DNA of 64,000 bases, taken from Torreya grandis. Lineage: Eukaryota > Streptophyta > Pinopsida > Cupressales > Taxaceae. Positions 35,129 through 47,293 of this stretch are shown here, one piece after another (the first letter of the stretch is position 1; each line of letters starts with the position of its first letter). The notes beneath the pieces are model-generated. The model ran no database searches, had not been told where the DNA came from, and saw nothing but the letters and a program-made list of their open reading frames with translations. Made by a program: the position numbers and the translations under genes. The stretch spans positions 2,371,501 through 2,435,500 of the forward strand of contig JARHVA010001473.1 of the NCBI GenBank assembly GCA_037957365.1. The letters are read 5' to 3'.

Positions 35129-36651
35129 AACCACCACATCACCTAAAGTAACTTAACCCACTTTCAACTAGCCTAAACTAGCCATATCCTATCAACACAA
35201 GTTTCATTATACCTATAACCCTCCTTCCCAAGAGTTCTTACAACACTATGTACCTATATCTAACAATCCTCCCATGGGTTGTTACGAATGGGATCCTATT
35301 GTGGAAATTTCCCATCTCCCATCTCAAATCCCCTTCTTATAACTAATTAGAATTTTTCCCCATAATAAAAACCACATAATTTAATTATTATTCAAAATTA
35401 ACATCCTTCATCATCCTCTTGTAGGGAAAGAAGCTAATTTATCTGGATCTGAAGATAGTATACTTCAACAATGTGAAGAGATATCCATTCATGTTGATAA
35501 AATAATGGGCACTTCTCTCTCACTTAAGTTCCCTATTGCTTCTATTATTCTTGATGAGATATTACTTCATGAATATGATCACCCTTTATTCATTAGCATC
35601 CAAATTAGTGATATCCAAGTTAAGTGTGTTTTAATTGATGAAGTTTTAGGCACTTGTGTTGCCTCCCCTGAATTTATTAAGACACTTGGATATTCTGAAT
35701 GCAACCTCAAATATACATGTAGTACATGTCAAGGCTATGATAGAAGGAAAATGCCTCTTCTAGGTTGTGTTCAACTTCCCATTGCCATTCCTTCCATTAC
35801 CATCCATGTAAAAGTTATGATATTTAACTTTCCACTTTCTTAAAATATCTTACTCAATCAACCTTGGACTCATTGTATGAGATGAATCACCTCATCCACA
35901 TGCCAATGTGTCAAATTTCCTCATAATGGATCTATCTACAATATTTGAGGGGACACAAACCCTTGTAATTTTTAATAATTATAAGAATGGGGTGTCTTTA
36001 AAATACCCACCCTTGAACCCTTAGCTAGTGTCCCATTTAGGAAATCCTAACACTTCAACCATCTAGTAAACTCCAATCGAGGTTATAATGGTCACCTTGA
36101 ATTAATTGGGAATATTACACCTAACCTCTTAAACTCTGATGATGATGAGATGAATGAGATAAGCCTAAATATCAAAACCACTAATATTTTCCCTCACATC
36201 ATTTCCCAACTTCCTCCTTATCTTTTACCTCAATCTTGTTAGCTACCTTATAATGACATACCCATTACCTTAACCAAAACTTGACATTTTTATCATCATG
36301 CTTCTTGCAACAACAAAAGCATTTCTACATGTACCATTGACTGGCATACATCTGACTATGATGATAGTTATACTTTAGATGACTTGTTTTTAGCTAAAAT
36401 TATCCAAGCTATAAATATTGAAGTTCTTAGATATTGCTTTCCTTTTTATTTTAGTCTTTTCATTCTTCTTTTAACATTCCATATTTTATAGTACCTAATA
36501 TTATTTTTTCCATTACTATTCACATTATAGTGTTGAAACAGTCCCATATTATGCCTCTAGGCACAATAGATACCCTCAAGAGTATGCTCATGGATCATGC
36601 CATGATAAGACCTTACCATTTTCCTATATACCATGACCCTTACAATCTACT
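35129..36651 (+). pseudogene. G polyprotein: aspartic protease and linker
   Basis: Continuation of the G frame after D. A retropepsin-type domain is readable at 35505-35960: HPLFISIQISDIQVKCVLID, then CVASPEFIKTLGY, CVQLPIAI and, after a frameshift near 35845, the LLNQPWTH and CVKFPHNGSIY segments that follow the protease in Ty3-type elements. The catalytic Asp is present but the expected D-(S/G)-G context reads DEVLG, so it is inactive. From 36100 to 36651 there is an acidic linker (DWHTSDYDDSYTLDDLF near 36340). No RT is found before element E. Confidence 0.7.
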
Positions 36652-37135
36652 TGTTCGAGTATCTTATTTCTCATGTTTGCTAGGTTCTAGCTAGGTCATT
36701 AGTCTTTACCTAGTTTTGTCTTATGTGGGGATTTATCCCACATTGCCTAGTTTCGCTTGAATCTTGTCTTGTCTTACCTATATAATCAAGTGATCTAATT
36801 TTTAATATACATGATTCATGATATTTTTGCATATCCTTTTCATATATCATTTGTGTATAACAATTATTTTGCTTACAATTGGTTTTCTTCTTTGAGTGTA
36901 TGTTGAAGCATCAATGGTTGTAGCAATGAGCACTTGGAGAGATCTTGGCTAAAGAGTTTTGATAATTCTTTTATCATATTCAATGTTTTATAAAAATTAG
37001 ATAAGGATTAAAAAACCATTTATTTATTTCTTAGTTGGTTTATTTTGTCATTTTTGTTCTGTCAAAAGACCATGCATGGTGGTTTATCTCCTCTCAAGTT
37101 TGTTTGGATTTGAATGGCATTCACTATTTTCTTAT

Positions 37136-37240
37136 TAGATTAGATTCCATGAATTTACTCATTGGATTAGATTCCATGACTATACTCACTAGATTAGATT
37201 CCATGTCCATGATTCTTAGATTGGATTTCATGACCATGTT
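37136..37240 (+). repeat. 27-base tandem repeat in E
   Basis: Four tandem copies of ATTAGATTCCATGACTATAC-type units. Confidence 0.6.
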
Positions 37241-39237
37241 TTTTTAAAGGGAAGGGAAATGTAGCTCTGAAAGGATCAAACTATAGCCTCACAATAATAA
37301 GACCCATAAGCTCCCTTAAGAAACTACCTTAATTTTATACCACCTGCTCACTTTGGTAGAATGCCAATACCTACATAGGGGTGAAGATGACTGAAACAAG
37401 GTGGCGTGACTTGATGACTTGTATCCAAATGATGGTGAAATAGGGAGTAGTGATAGAAGGGCCTACAACAAGTCCTCTATGGTGATGGTTGGGTGTGGCA
37501 GTGGTTGGTTGAGGTGGTGGCATATTACTGATACAGTTGGAAATTTATTTAGTGTTGAATGGAAATAAGATTCTTCTAGTATATTCAAAACTCCTTCACT
37601 ACATTTTCCCTTTGATGATGGTCACCAACTAGACATTTACAATCATCCTGCTACAAGCAAGAGTTTTGCTTTCATTTTTACTGAGTAAGTGTAAATTGAT
37701 GAAGCAACAAATGAATCATATCTCCTAAAAGTTTTCAAATCTGATTGTACTTACCCACATATCTAAATTCTCCAAATTCAGACAAGTCATTTCAATTTGG
37801 GTATTAGATTCTCAACTTGTAAGTGTCTTTATTCATTGTTCAAGCTTCCTTGCCACTGGGTTTTATAAGCCACAAGGTATTATAAGGGTTGTTTGGCACC
37901 TCTTGCCTTGAATAAAATATTTGAAATCAAGGACATAAGTTTGGATTTTATGGTTGAGAGTAAAAGAAATAATTTTTTTAATCAAGGATCTAATTACTTT
38001 TGTGTGGCATCTTATTTTTTTCTTGGCTATTTTTTGGATCTGCCTGAGAGAGGACTATGTGGAAAATGAGTTTAGTAGTCTGGAGTTGGGAAGGAGAGAA
38101 GAAGGTGTGTGGGACCCATATTTTTTCCTTTTCTTCCTATCATCTCATAATTTACATAGACCAAGAGGTTCTTTGGAAACAAAAAATCACTTCCTCTCCT
38201 CTCAAAAACAACTTTTTCATACATTATATCTTTTATAAGCTATTTTTTCTTTAAAAAGGGAGTCCAATTCACTTATACATGCATAAAGGTCATTGGTAGA
38301 TTATTTTGACTTATATTGATTTGAGGAGATTATTGGTTTCATGCACTTTCCAATGAGTGGTTAGAAGGCTATGTCCACCTTAACCATAGTGTTTTTTTAA
38401 ATTTTAGTACAAAATTTTATTAAATAGGCCTCATTTATGGAAAATTGATTATTTAATAACTATTGATTGGTAGCTCAAAATTGAGCATTGTCTTTTTCAA
38501 AATTTCATATTTTTTCATTTTCCATGCGTTAGTTATATTTATATTGTAAACTACACTAAAATATAAAGTGTTGCATTCTAGGGGGTCTCTTCACATTGGT
38601 TGTAATTACATTGTGCTTATGGTTTGTGGTGACTTTTTAGTGGTGATGCATTTTAATATGTTGTGAGTATTTGTTGAGGGAATATTATTTTTTTTACATG
38701 TACCTTATCTATTTCATTTGTCAAAGATCAGAGAGTGAGGTCCGATTTGGTAAGAGGTCAGAACCCTTAGGCAACAAAAACTTCATTCTTGCTTCTTATG
38801 GATTACATTATCATCATTTTTTGTACTCATGGATACATTTTCAACTAAGTTTGACATATTATTATTCAGTGTGCATTGTCACTAATAAGGGTTTATTGTG
38901 TTATGGGACTTGTATTTTACTTCACACATGAGCTTGAATGCATTTTTGGTCGAGACCAATGTCCTTTTGCATGTGCTTTACACATTGTTATTTTTGGTTA
39001 CTTATCCTTTTCTAGTGTTTTTGCATACATTATGGCTATTTTTTCCATTTTACACACTCTTCTATTAGCCCAAAACATGCATTAGTACTTTGACACACTG
39101 GTATTTTGTGTCATGTCTCCTCAAGACCCTTTTCTTAGTTCCTCACCTTCTTTTATGGATACATATTTTTCACTCCCTTGTTTTTGGAGCATCTCTCTTG
39201 ATGGCTTATTTGACAAGTTGATATTCTCCTTATTTTG

Positions 39238-39880
39238 AGCTATTATGGTGAAGCCCAATGTCTTCCTTGTTTCCATCTATTGTTTTTGGTATATGGGCTA
39301 TATTGTACTCACACTAATTTATAAAGTGTCATGGGGGGTTTGTTAATTCAACCTTGTGTACCTTCATGTGTTTGTGTGCTCTATTATGGTCACCTTTTCA
39401 CATCACTATTTGCTTGTCTCTTCCATCACCACCATGGGCCATCATCTTTGAGAGACTTTATCTATATTTTTTTGCAACACTTTTTAGATAGTTGACAGTC
39501 TCCCACATCTTGAAATGTAGCTATTCTAGTGAATCCTAGTGTCATCTTATCTTTTTTTGATATTTTGATAGTCTCTTTTAGTGTGACTGGAGCTATTTTT
39601 TTGTATACAGTGTCATTTTTTTCAGTGTTTTGAGTAGTGGAATCAGACCACTTATGCAGACCTTTTTCCCTCCACTCCACCCAATCAGCAGTATGAGGGG
39701 GGTGTGGTGTACATTCTAATTTTTAGTGTTAAACATTCCTTACACATGCAATACTCTTTTGTACTTTTGTCACCACTAATAGTCTTCTTGATTGAAGCTA
39801 TTCTAGTGAATCCTAGTGTCAGTTAATTTTATGATCAAGTAGTGGATTTAGACCACTTGTGTAGACTGAGTTCTTTCATG
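39238..39880 (+). repeat. About 280-base degenerate repeat in E
   Basis: AGCTATTCTAGTGAATCCTA-type words occur at 39238, 39519 and 39796 (spacings 281 and 277). A second linked word (AGTAGTGGA..AGACCACTT) follows the last two copies, near 39631 and 39838. Confidence 0.5.
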
Positions 39881-40762
39881 AATTGTGAGTACTTAGAGTG
39901 AAAACTTTTTCAACATCATCTTTGGGGGGATTTTTATCTCCCTCTTATTCATTTCTCTCTTTTGGGGGTGGGGAGTTTTTCTTATGGGTTTTCTCTCTTT
40001 TTCTCCACTTTATGATAATTATATGTATATGTTGCACTTTTATGAGTGTTTTCTAGATTCCTCCTTTGAACATGGGTATCTTATTCAAGAAATTTATTTC
40101 TTAGAACCCATATGAGGATTATTTCTTGAATCCATGGCCATTTTGGTGATTTTTTATAGTGACACCAGTGTGGCAACTCCACCAGTCTTTATGTTCATTT
40201 ATCACCATCTTATTGAAGGATGTTCAAGCAATGATTCCTTAGATTCATCATTCTACCTAATATTTTGGAGCATAATATTTGTATGTATTGATCCTCATAT
40301 TCATCACTATTCCTACTTTGACTTGGTGGTTATAGTGACTCGGCATCCATGTACTCCAGCATGATGGATTGGTGTCCATAGGGACACATGAATTCATACT
40401 ACATCCTCTATTATTATCCCCTAGCTTCACTTGGGGGGGTGTTAGAGTATCTTATTACTCATGTTTACTAGGTTCTATCTAGGTCATTAGTCTTTACCTA
40501 GTTTTATCCTAGATGGGGATTTTTCCCACATTCTCTAGTTTAGCTTGCATCTTGTTTTGCCTTGCCTATATAATCAAGTGCTCTAGTTTGTAATATACAT
40601 GCTTTATGATCTTTTTGCATATCATTTTTAGATATCATTTGTGTATAACAATTTTTTTTACTTATAATTAGTTTTTTTCTTTGAGTGTATGTTGAAGCAT
40701 CAATGGCTATAGTAATGAGCTCTTGGAGAGATTTTGGCTAAAGAGTTTTGATAACTCTTTCA

Positions 40763-41045
40763 CTACTTCCTCTAGATATACTAATCACCATGCTTAGACC
40801 TAATGCACAATCAACCTTACCTACTGATGAACCTAGTCCAGTTTCTAATCTAGTTCCCCATTCCTTGGTGATGGCCTTCTTCCCTTCCCATAGCTTAATC
40901 CCTTACCCACAAATTGGGAATATCAGCCTTATTGTGATATTCATAGAGTTTCTAGTCATTGAACCGAAGATTTTCATTTATATCAATATCCCCATGCTTA
41001 TCCTTCCATCCCTTCAACTATTAGACCCCCATAGTCTTTAATATA
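40763..41045 (+). pseudogene. G polyprotein fragment after E
   Basis: The frame read before E (TVPYYASRHNRYPQEYAHG) can be continued here as a Tyr/Pro/His/Ser-rich tract (YQYPHAYPSIPSTIRPP near 40980), interrupted by stops. No domain is recognised. Similar low-complexity tracts lie in gag or linker parts of plant Ty3 elements. Confidence 0.4.
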
Positions 41046-42660
41046 TATGTATTTTTTATTTCATGGGATAAATGACCCGTGCAATATTTTAGGTGACAAT
41101 TCAGGTGATGGTTCTACCCTAATTGGTGGCAAAACTTTTGGGAGCCATAACTTTTGCACCATAGCTCCGTTTGAATCCCCGTTTAAAACAATGGAAATAT
41201 AAGAATGAGGGGACCATCTTGAGATGGCATGGAGCTTTTATTGGTGGGTTTTGACCCCTAAAAATGAAATATAAGTGCCCCAAATTTCGGTTCTACCCTA
41301 ATTGGTGGCAAATTGGTGACCTTACATTTGGGATGAATAATCGAAAGCACACAATTGATTACCAAGCAACTTAATATGTGGAATTTAACCAGAATACACA
41401 AGTAACTAGAATTAAGAAATAACACATGATATGAGAGACAATACACAACGTGTATTAAAACTCTTTCAGAAGGAAATACAACAAAGAAGGCTGCCACAGT
41501 TCTTCTTTCTTACACACCTCTAGGGCTCCCACACCTCCAGGGAATAGTAAATCTTCCCTTAAAGCTCTCTCCCTTAGGTCCCAACACCCAACTCAAACAC
41601 AGAGTTGGTGTTCACCTTACACCTATGCTCCACGCACTCCACAAGTTCTCCACACACTCCACAAGTGCTCCACGCACTCCACAAGTTCTCCACACACTCC
41701 ACAAGTGCTCCACGCACTCCGCAAGTGCTCCACGCACTCCACAAGTACACAAACATACTCCAAGTAGATCCCACCTAATTTTGCTCCCTGTTGTGTTGTT
41801 GTCCTATCTGATCTTGCACACTTGCAAATCAATCTAGTTATGCACACCTGTGAACCTTGACCTTGCACACACAACACCTAAAAATCAATGATCTTACTTA
41901 CCCATGCAGATCCCTATCGTAGCCATGCTCACCTGATGACCAAGATCATACATACATGAAGAACCTTGCTGATTCTCCAATCTAGCACCCACACTTGGTA
42001 CTGTGGCACTAGGAGGAACACACCATGCTCACCTCGCACACAGAAGGAGCTTATATTATTGCTCTCTTACTCTCTAACACACATTTACAATACAACCAAT
42101 GAGTCTCTTAAATAGATCTCATGCAAACAATAGTTAGACACCTAATTACAATAATTAGATCCACAGCTTCTAGTCTAAAATTGGCTCTAAACATGCAAAC
42201 ACTTGGTTCGTCAACTAACTACCCATAACATAATCGTAGCTCAAACCACAGGTGACTGACGTCAATCCCTGTCTACCTGGGGTGTGCCGATGCTGGTCGA
42301 CTTCTGGCTAACGTTGGTTGCCTTCCTATCTCCTCCCTGTCGATGTCGGTTGGCCTGACCGATGCCGGTGATAGTAACACTCCGCAACCCTTTACAACCT
42401 CTTTCCCTGCTTGCATCAGTGAAGCTTTTAGCTCCACAACCTAACACTTACACATCCTCATCCTACCTTAAAATTTTGTATAAATGAAATTGTAACCTGA
42501 AATGGAAATCATACATCTCTTTTCAGAGAAAGGCATATGTTGTATTTACAATTTTGAGCAATAAAACATCTCTCCTCAGAGATAGAATGATTACAATTGT
42601 GGTTTTATTATTTTTTGAATTATCTTTCAACCAAATCTTGTGAGTCTTGGATCAATAAAT
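41046..42660. mobile_element. Unclassified repeat block F
   Basis: A block of different composition, with GC-rich parts, between two G-like segments. It contains GGTTCTACCCTAATTGGTGG twice (41113 and 41285), a 20-base minisatellite, GC-rich CGATGYYGGT words (42287-42375) and twin hairpins (42511-42587). Read on the - strand it opens near TGTTAGGTTGTGG (42446), which could be an LTR start, but I could not fix ends or a target duplication. It is probably an inserted element or LTR fragment. Confidence 0.35.
41627..41765. repeat. 20-base minisatellite
   Basis: Six full units and one partial of GCTCCACGCACTCCACAAGT. Units 1-4 alternate between a GCTCCACGC form and a TCTCCACAC form, which gives a 40-base higher-order period. 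Units 5 and 6 are both of the first form. Confidence 0.9.
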
Positions 42661-43206
42661 AACCATTCTTCCACCCACTACCAAAAACTTAAGTATCACA
42701 TTGACACATTATGCCTAGCCATTACCCAGCCCAAAGATAAGACCCTACATCTTCCTAAGCTATTACTAGAGTATATCCAAAAATATGAGGAACTCTATTA
42801 TATTTGGAACTAATGTGGTACATATTATATTGATTGATGTTGAGTGTTCTAACATTATCTTCATGATTTCCCATAGTTGATACCAACACCAATTATTCCT
42901 CCTCTTATAGGTCACCCATGCAACAAAGGTCTTCCTTCTCAACTAGTTACACCTCCTATCTCCATAGATATAATTCCCATCGAGACATCCATCCCTCACA
43001 TTGTGTATCCCACATAGGAGATAACTCATGAGAATTAATCTTCATCTGCTACACCTACCTTTTTAGTTGAGATGATATAAAGGAAGTCTTTGCACAACTT
43101 TCCATGTAGATTGATGAGACTCTGACTAGCACCAGAATTCAACTTCATAGAGATGTTTTAGATGTTATGGATAATATTTGTGATCAAATATATCAATATT
43201 TATGAA
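42661..43206 (+). pseudogene. G polyprotein, possible C-terminal part
   Basis: A degenerate frame with Ser/Tyr/Asn-rich text (near 42880-42990) and a helical end (DDIKEVFAQLS, IDETLTSTRIQLHRDVLDVM at 43069-43180), closing with stops near 43206. It looks like the end of a coiled-coil protein. Assignment to G is by position and orientation only. Confidence 0.35.
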
Positions 43207-45340
43207 CATGACATAGCGTTCTTTCACATTATTCTATTTTATGATTTGGATTGGATTTGTGATCCATTTATATATCTCTTATATGCTTGACTATGTGTCA
43301 AATTTTCACTCATCTATTTTACATGGACCATTATATTATGCTTTATGTGTTTTTATATAGTTTAATTCTCTTTCATGTTTTATTATGGATTCTTATCATT
43401 ATTTTCATGAATAAAATTATATTTATGATTTCACTTCTTTCATGGATTATTTTATTTCTCTATAATGATTGTTATCATTTACACTCAAATCAAGATAATG
43501 ATTATTGTGACTTGGTTATACAACCTTGCTTCACTTCGTATTTTATCTCTACCATATTATCAGTTAGAAAACATGAATTCTCATTGTACTAATTCTATAC
43601 ACTAATCTATTTTGATATTCCTTATTCCCTTATTTCCTTTTCACATACTAATCATACATATGGTTAAAAATTGAGATTACATACTAGTTCATAGGCAAGC
43701 CTAAGTTATTTAGTCAATCATATCTCTGATTACCTAGATTCCTTTGAACCAAAGTCTAAGTCTCATTCATGTGTATCACTTTTAAAAATCATGTTGGTTA
43801 TTCTAAATCTACATGGATGAGGAATCACAAAAGCCATAAAAAAGTTAAAATCCAAATCATTTAAACAAAAGGCAATTATTCAAAAGGCAACTTATAATTC
43901 AAAATTATAATCACACCAAAAAATGTGATTCATATCACATCTTCTATTCCTAATCAAATATCAAACTCCATAGTTGGCCTCATGATAGATGTGAGGTCCA
44001 TTGGGGTGTGGTAGGCTAGTAGATTGGGATGGGAGAACAAAAAAACTATAAGTGCTACCTACTTTGTCACACAAGTACCCAATCTTCACAGTAGACCGAT
44101 GGCTCTATAAGAGGTACTGAGTAATTGGGAACATGCTATAGAAAGATAGGTATATTTTAATTTCTTTTTTCATATACCCTTCATGAGTTTATCTTGTATT
44201 CCACCTATTTTTCTATACATATTTGTGCTGTGAGCAAGTATCCTTTGTATTTTGATGGTCAATAAACTCTTAGTGTCTCTTCTTTTTACCTAATATGCCT
44301 CATATGTACTAAAGTTTTATCATATATGCATATATCATGATTTTTACATTACCTATTTCATTACAAAAATCCTAATATTTCCCCTTGATGAATATTATTT
44401 TATTAACTAATCATTCCCCTTAGGGTTTCTTTTTGTGAGTTATAGTGTAAGACCATGGATACGAGTAGGATCTCCTCACAAATTACCACATTAAAAAAAA
44501 TTTAAAATTATTCCCACCTTTGTTTCCACATCATTGGTATTCCTTTTGTGAGTTTCTGTGTAAAACCTTGGATAGGACCAAGCCCTCCTCAACAAAATAT
44601 TCCAATAACCAGTTCATATTATAACCAAATCAAAATAAAATTGCATGCTTAAAATTTGAGATAATTTGTGTTACATTATGATTTACACATAATTAACATA
44701 CTTCCCATATTGAATTAGTATATTTTATGCTTAATTTATAAACACTTCACTTTTATATTCTTATTTTCTAATTGTGTATGTTTACAACCATTTTATTAAA
44801 TTTCTCATACTTCCCATTCTAATTTAGTATGATTAATTTGATTTATATTTACATTTTGTTTTTCTTTTCATACTTTCCATATTGATCTAGTATGATTGAT
44901 TAACTTTATTGTTCCTTTTTTTATTACCATTGGTTTTCACATATTTCTATTTTATTACAAATTTTTATACTTCCCAGGGTGATATAATATGACTTTTATT
45001 TGTTTAAATTTAGTTCAAATGTTTTTACATGATTTGAAAACATTTGTTACATTTTACTTGACCATTTTGATTTCTTATATTTATTCATCATTTATTTTTA
45101 CACGTTTCCCATCATGATGTAGTATTGTATAACATTTTATTATTATTTATACTCTTACAAATCATTCTACTTTTATTTTCAAGCATGCATATGTATCACA
45201 TAATGTTATAAAAGAAAACATACATCACATATTTCACATATCATATACAATGAAATTAAAATACATGTTCTAAAAAGGAAATATATCTATACATCCATCC
45301 ACATAAAAGTATAAATCATAAACCAATAAATGTCTATATC
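43207..45340 (+). other. Non-coding region with short dispersed repeats
   Basis: No coding trace. A CTTTTTGTGAGTT..GTGTAAGACC block is duplicated at about 44420 and 44535. A CTTCCCAT..TTAGTATGA word recurs near 44701, 44811, 44872, 44973 and 45106. This may be the 3' untranslated part of G; no 3' LTR could be recognised. Confidence 0.4.
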
Positions 45341-45341
45341 A

Positions 45342-45342
45342 A

Positions 45343-45405
<63 letters not shown>
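45342..45405. repeat. (TA)n microsatellite
   Basis: Uninterrupted TA dinucleotides, directly next to the palindrome. Confidence 0.95.
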
Positions 45406-45412
<7 letters not shown>

Positions 45413-45467
45413 AGAAAAAAATTAGATCTATAGCTATTGTATTTTGTACTTGTATTGCATGAAATTC

Positions 45468-45529
<62 letters not shown>

Positions 45530-45591
45530 GAATTTCATGCAATACAAGTACAAAATACAATAGCTATAGATCTAAGTTTTTTCTCCATCAT
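45406..45591. repeat. 186-base near-perfect palindrome with AT core
   Basis: The arm 45406-45470 (ATGATGGAGAAAAAAATTAG ... AAATTCATT) is repeated in reverse complement at 45527-45591 with one mismatch seen, around an (AT)n centre of about 57 bases. The two arms therefore translate identically on both strands. Could be a foldback element, a template-switch product, or an artefact. Confidence 0.9.
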
Positions 45592-46149
45592 ACCTATCTT
45601 ATGGTTGAGCCTTGCTACCCATGGATGCCTATGACTGAATCCTTTGAATGGTGTGTTGTAATGAGTTAGTCTAGGATATCAATCCATCAATCTAACCCTA
45701 TAGGTTGGATATTTGGGCCTACATGCATCTAAGTGTTATAGTGGTCACCATATGAGTGGCTTGCTCTTGTGACAATGCCTTTCAAGCTCGATCCTCTCCC
45801 TCTCCTAACCCTATAAGTGGTTGTGACTCATATCCTCATACCTACAGCTATTTATAAACATCCCCCACTAGTCTAAACTATCTAGCATAATTTAGGGCAA
45901 ATGGTACCACATGATCTACCAAGGTGGATGGCTCATAATGTGATAGTAACCCATCCAAAATATCATGGTGTGTAGACATAATCATAACTCCCCATCTAAT
46001 ATCTTCTACTATAGTCCTTATAAAAATAAAACCAAATATACATCAAATATCACGTATATATATCTCAAACCATGTATTTATCACTAAATACATAAACAAC
46101 AATACAACTAGTGATTTATGTCAAAAATTTAACAAATCAAAACATTTAT
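45592..46149. other. No feature recognised
   Basis: AT-rich DNA without a readable frame. Confidence 0.4.
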
Positions 46150-47293
46150 CACCAATGATGTAATAACCAACCATGGTCTCCCCATCTATTCATCTATGGA
46201 GTACCTCATTTATCGATTACCTATGCACAAGTGCAAAACTAGGAGTCACCACCTAAGACTATCATAATAACCTCCTTAATGTCCTCTCTTTCAATTAGTT
46301 ATGTCCCATAGCCACCGTAGAAGCACTATATATGACTGTTCATGCATGTGTCTCCTCTCATCAATGTGGTAGGCCTAGATTCCTAGGTACATGAGCTATT
46401 AGATATAGCTCCACCCATAAATTTGAGTGGCCTATGATATGAACATGCAATAAACCAATCACAAAAATCACCTAAGATGACTGTATGACATCAATGTTAG
46501 TGTACTAATACCACACTATTTTACTTCAAGTAATAATTTTTAAAAATAGAACATGGGGTATGACATGCACTACATGATCATACCTCCATCTAATAACCTG
46601 AAGGTAACATATAATCAACTACATGGGGTAACCTAACTGGTTGATATATAGGGAATATTTTATTGATTTATGCACTCAAAAAAATAATGGGGCCCATTAT
46701 CTTCTACCCTTGAGTCATCATCTGATACTTATCATTTATGATCTATACTAAAATGATAGAACCAAGATCATAAAATACACCCTGATCTAGGATGGATTGA
46801 CACAATGCTACCATGTACAACATTACCTTCCCATTTGATCTATGGCATAACACTCATGTTGTCACAAGTCCTATCAAGGCCTTCCATATATGTGGAATGG
46901 CCAAGATATAAACATTAAATAGACTAACATGTAACCCAAGATAAATACTATTCAAGCCTATCTCTCAATGGGCTAAGGTTTGCCTCTCATCCTTCATCTC
47001 TAGTATATCACATATACCTAGAGTCCCAATAATAAGAAGTCTAATCAAGGCATGGATATGCTCCAAGGTAATGCCTACCTATATCATGTCCCCCTCCACC
47101 TCCCATAAAAAATTATTGGTAAATCACTCCCATGCTCCTAAGAACATGATGACTAAATCAACACTCAGTGGGATCCTCCTCATCTCCATGATGCCTCTAA
47201 ACCCCAAGGCAACTAGATGAGCTTGATCCACATTTGATAGCCACTTCAACAAATTTGACAGTCAAGATGCATCCACCAAGTGCCAAAATATCC
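46150..47293 (-). pseudogene. Plant-mobile-domain-like coding remnant
   Basis: On the - strand a single frame can be followed for about 1.1 kb with scattered stops. The upstream part reads LLKWLSNVDQAHLVALGFRG, EMRRIPLSVDLVIMFLGAWE, an FTNNFLWEVEGDMI segment, then VGITLEHIHALIRLLIIG. Farther down come QSILDQGVFYDLGS, YINQLGYP and LQVIRWRYDHVVHVIPHV. The W..(T)..F.(F/W)..GE..ITLE(D/H)...L..L order resembles the plant mobile domain (PF10536), found in MAIN proteins, Mutator-like transposons and some Ty3 elements. This is an inference from pattern memory. No intact start or end, and no transposase is visible. Confidence 0.45.

Larger units (their letters stand above)
36652..40762 (+). mobile_element. 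Small-LTR retrotransposon E, nested in G
   Basis: LTRs of 322 and 323 bases (36652-36973 and 40440-40762), both starting TGTT(C/A)GAGTATCTTATT and ending CTTTTA/CTTTCA, are flanked by perfect 5-base duplications CTACT (36647-36651 and 40763-40767). A G-run (TTGGGGGGG, 40431-40439) sits just before the 3' LTR as polypurine tract. The 3.5-kb interior has no credible pol or gag frame, so it is a non-autonomous large-derivative-type element. No clear primer site follows the 5' LTR. Confidence 0.9.

Noticed and set aside
41574..41877. Cys/Val/Glu repeat protein on the - strand
   Set aside because: It is the translation of a 20-base minisatellite, whose period is not a multiple of three, and it has no flanking coding evidence.
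41317..42446. F as a complete solo LTR on the - strand (TGTTAGG to AGGTCA)
   Set aside because: The flanking five bases differ (ATTGG against CTTAC) and no second copy is in the window, so ends cannot be claimed.
45339..45634. Open frames on both strands with the same product
   Set aside because: They are the translation of the palindrome and the AT tracts, not genes.
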